A stretch of DNA of 64,000 nucleotides, taken from NCBI GenBank assembly GCA_001898335.1, contig MKTS01000004.1, positions 172,695 through 236,694 on the forward strand, written 5' to 3'. The first letter of the stretch is position 1; every line of letters begins with the position of its first letter. The position numbers were made by a program, and so were the translations under genes. Source of the DNA: Mucilaginibacter sp. 44-25. Lineage in GTDB: Bacteria; Bacteroidota; Bacteroidia; Sphingobacteriales; Sphingobacteriaceae. Under the pieces are notes generated by a model. The model did not search any database. It was not told the DNA's origin and saw nothing but the letters and a program-made list of their open reading frames with translations. Below are positions 63,107 through 64,000 of this stretch, piece by piece.

Positions 63107-63253
63107 ATGAAAAAAATAGTACTTGGATATCTGTTACTGGTGGGTGGGCTGTTGTTTTCATCATGCATAAAGCAGAATAACTTACACAGCAGCATGGTTG
63201 CACTGCTAAAAGCAGGCGTTGGCATGAGGAAAGATATCGGTACTGCCGATTAA
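63107..63253 (+). CDS. DIGTAD-motif exported peptide 1 (lipoprotein type)
   Basis: 48 residues. Signal MKKIVLGYLLLVGGLLFSSC with a Cys at a lipobox-like site, so it is probably a lipoprotein. The mature part is about 28 residues (IKQNNLHSSMVALLKAG...) and ends MRKDIGTAD. The start at 63107 is preferred to the upstream in-frame ATG at 63065 because it gives the same length as copies 2 and 3. First gene of the array. Family unknown to me. Confidence 0.8.
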   Translation: MKKIVLGYLLLVGGLLFSSCIKQNNLHSSMVALLKAGVGMRKDIGTAD

Positions 63254-63306
63254 TAATTGATAATAAAAGCTGAACTACAATAAAAAAGACATTAAATAAA
63301 ACGCAT

Positions 63307-63453
63307 ATGAAAAAGGTATTAACCCTGGTATTACTTGTTGCAGGAAGCCTGTCAGCATCAACAACACAAAATCATGCTGTTAAAGCGGCCAAAATGGCAA
63401 AAGTAGAACAAGCGGCATCTGTTTTTAGAAAAGACATAGGCACTGCCGACTAA
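63307..63453 (+). CDS. DIGTAD-motif exported peptide 2 (Sec type)
   Basis: 48 residues, not lipidated: a Sec signal (KKVLTLVLLVAGSLSAS) is followed by a Lys/Ala-rich stretch (NHAVKAAKMAKVEQAAS) and the C-terminus FRKDIGTAD. Its body is unrelated to copy 1 apart from the signal type and the last eight residues. The leader TAAAAAAGACATTAAATA, just upstream, recurs before copy 4. Confidence 0.8.
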   Translation: MKKVLTLVLLVAGSLSASTTQNHAVKAAKMAKVEQAASVFRKDIGTAD

Positions 63454-63491
63454 TATCAGTTCATCGTTACATCAAAAAAGTTTAAAGCATT

Positions 63492-63638
63492 ATGAAGAAG
63501 ATCATATTCACAGCAGTTTCATTGATAGTTATTTCCGGCGTTTTGCCTTCATGTACCAAACAGGCTGAAATTAAACCTGTAGCAAGGGTAGAATACAGCA
63601 CATCAGCAGCCAGAAAAGACATCGGCACTGCAGACTGA
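63492..63638 (+). CDS. DIGTAD-motif exported peptide 3 (lipoprotein type)
   Basis: 48 residues. Signal KKIIFTAVSLIVISGVLPSC with a good lipobox (LPSC) marks a lipoprotein. The mature part TKQAEIKPVARVEYSTSAA is followed by RKDIGTAD and a TGA stop, whereas the other complete copies end in TAA. 38 bp after copy 2. Confidence 0.82.
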   Translation: MKKIIFTAVSLIVISGVLPSCTKQAEIKPVARVEYSTSAARKDIGTAD

Positions 63639-63694
63639 TCTTAGCTCATATACCCATATCAATTAGTAAAAAAGACATTTAAATATCCCTAATC

Positions 63695-63874
63695 ATGAAA
63701 AAATTTATCATAGCAGCAGCAGTAGTTTTATCAACAGGAATCGTGTCAGCAAATGCCCTTATGCATAAAGACACCACCGCTACAACTACACCTAAAGAGG
63801 AAAATACACCCGTAGTAACCAACACCGACCAGGTAAGCAAAATGACTAAAAAAGATATAGGCACTGCCGACTAA
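63695..63874 (+). CDS. DIGTAD-motif exported peptide 4 (Sec type)
   Basis: 59 residues. Signal KKFIIAAAVVLSTGIVSANA, then a Thr/Pro/Glu-rich body (TTATTTPKEENTPVV) and the end MTKKDIGTAD; the dibasic pair is Lys-Lys instead of Arg-Lys. It is the longest complete copy. Its first 14 residues are the same as those of copy 5, with two synonymous changes, so copies 4 and 5 arose by a recent duplication. Confidence 0.82.
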   Translation: MKKFIIAAAVVLSTGIVSANALMHKDTTATTTPKEENTPVVTNTDQVSKMTKKDIGTAD

Positions 63875-63958
63875 TTGCACCATTAAAGCATACCCTATTC
63901 TACCTCAGAGCATAACAACATAACAGATAATAACCATCAACGCATATTAAATACGATC

Positions 63959-64000
63959 ATGAAAAAATTCATCATAGCAGCAGCAGTAGTTCTTTCAACA
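63959..64000 (+). CDS. DIGTAD-family exported peptide 5 (3' end outside window)
   Basis: Only the first 14 codons are inside the window: MKKFIIAAAVVLST, the same signal start as copy 4. The C-terminus cannot be seen, so membership in the motif family is inferred from the shared signal and position. The array therefore continues beyond the right edge. Confidence 0.65.
   Translation, partial: MKKFIIAAAVVLST

Noticed and set aside
63107..64000. CRISPR array or simple DNA tandem repeat
   Set aside because: Units are genes of unequal bodies; only the protein C-terminus is constant, with synonymous codon changes. There are no regular spacers.
63107..64000. Lanthipeptide or other RiPP precursors
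   Set aside because: The N-termini are ordinary Sec or lipoprotein signals, not RiPP leaders; the cores lack Cys/Ser/Thr patterns, and no modification enzyme is visible in the window.
63107..64000. T9SS sorting domains
   Set aside because: T9SS C-terminal domains are ~70-100 residues with beta-sandwich motifs; an eight-residue end does not fit.
1..64000. tRNA, rRNA, riboswitch or insertion sequence
   Set aside because: No stretch with recognisable tRNA arms, rRNA segments, known riboswitch cores or transposase genes was found by reading.

Overview
The window looks like a chromosomal segment from a Bacteroidetes bacterium, most likely Sphingobacteriaceae (Mucilaginibacter/Pedobacter-like). 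The reasons are moderate GC with AT-rich intergenic DNA, few recognisable Shine-Dalgarno sites, a TAnnTTTG-type promoter candidate, hairpin-forming intergenic repeats, and carbohydrate genes of types common in this phylum (GH78, DUF1080, ThuA, Gfo/Idh/MocA, GMC). No rRNA, tRNA, CRISPR array, insertion sequence or prophage was recognised.

Layout. 1-2.9 kb (+): end of a uronate catabolic operon (KDG kinase, KDPG aldolase, hexuronate-type MFS carrier). 3-4.9 kb: two exported proteins of unknown role. 5-16.1 kb (-): a phospho-signalling and cell-wall cluster with two paralogous Ser/Thr kinases, two FHA or FHA-like proteins, a PP2C phosphatase, a previously unlisted 32-residue membrane peptide, and a 1356-residue fusion of a RodA/FtsW glycosyltransferase to a transpeptidase. 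Its gene content parallels the actinobacterial fhaA/fhaB-pstP-rodA-pbpA-pknA-pknB locus. 16-25.4 kb: housekeeping and regulatory genes, including a histidine kinase, a response regulator and a response regulator/adenylyl cyclase, pgpA, a TerC protein, an amidase, and a Fur-MerC pair. 25.6-33.6 kb (+): sugar genes (SGNH hydrolase, Gfo/Idh/MocA, NagB-like, GMC, alpha-L-rhamnosidase) and a truncated haemoglobin. 33.7-36.2 kb: small membrane proteins, an epimerase and YceH.

36.3-52.6 kb (-) is a long same-strand cluster for oxidative sugar metabolism. It holds two [3Fe-4S]-type FAD (GMC) dehydrogenases, two twin-arginine lipoprotein partner subunits, a cytochrome c lipoprotein, two Gfo/Idh/MocA enzymes, four xylose-isomerase-like TIM barrels, a DUF1080 hydrolase, an MFS carrier, a NIPSNAP protein and a phytoene-desaturase-like flavoprotein. 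Together these fit the 3-keto-glycoside route: periplasmic C3 oxidation, elimination or hydrolysis of the keto-glycoside, uptake and reduction. 52.9-61.3 kb: desaturase, FKBP, YyaL-like protein, PcrA/UvrD helicase, an XRE regulator and small unknowns.

The most novel feature is at the right edge. From 63107 to the end lies a head-to-tail array of at least five tiny exported-peptide genes. Four are complete (48, 48, 48 and 59 residues) and one is cut by the window end. Each has its own Sec or lipoprotein signal, a variable middle, and, in every complete copy, the same C-terminus: a dibasic pair followed by DIGTAD. The codons of the motif vary synonymously between copies, so the protein motif itself is conserved. 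Divergently upstream is a sensor with exported TPRs and a histidine-kinase dimerisation domain but no ATPase domain. I propose, as inference only, that the array encodes a family of processed periplasmic or secreted signal peptides.
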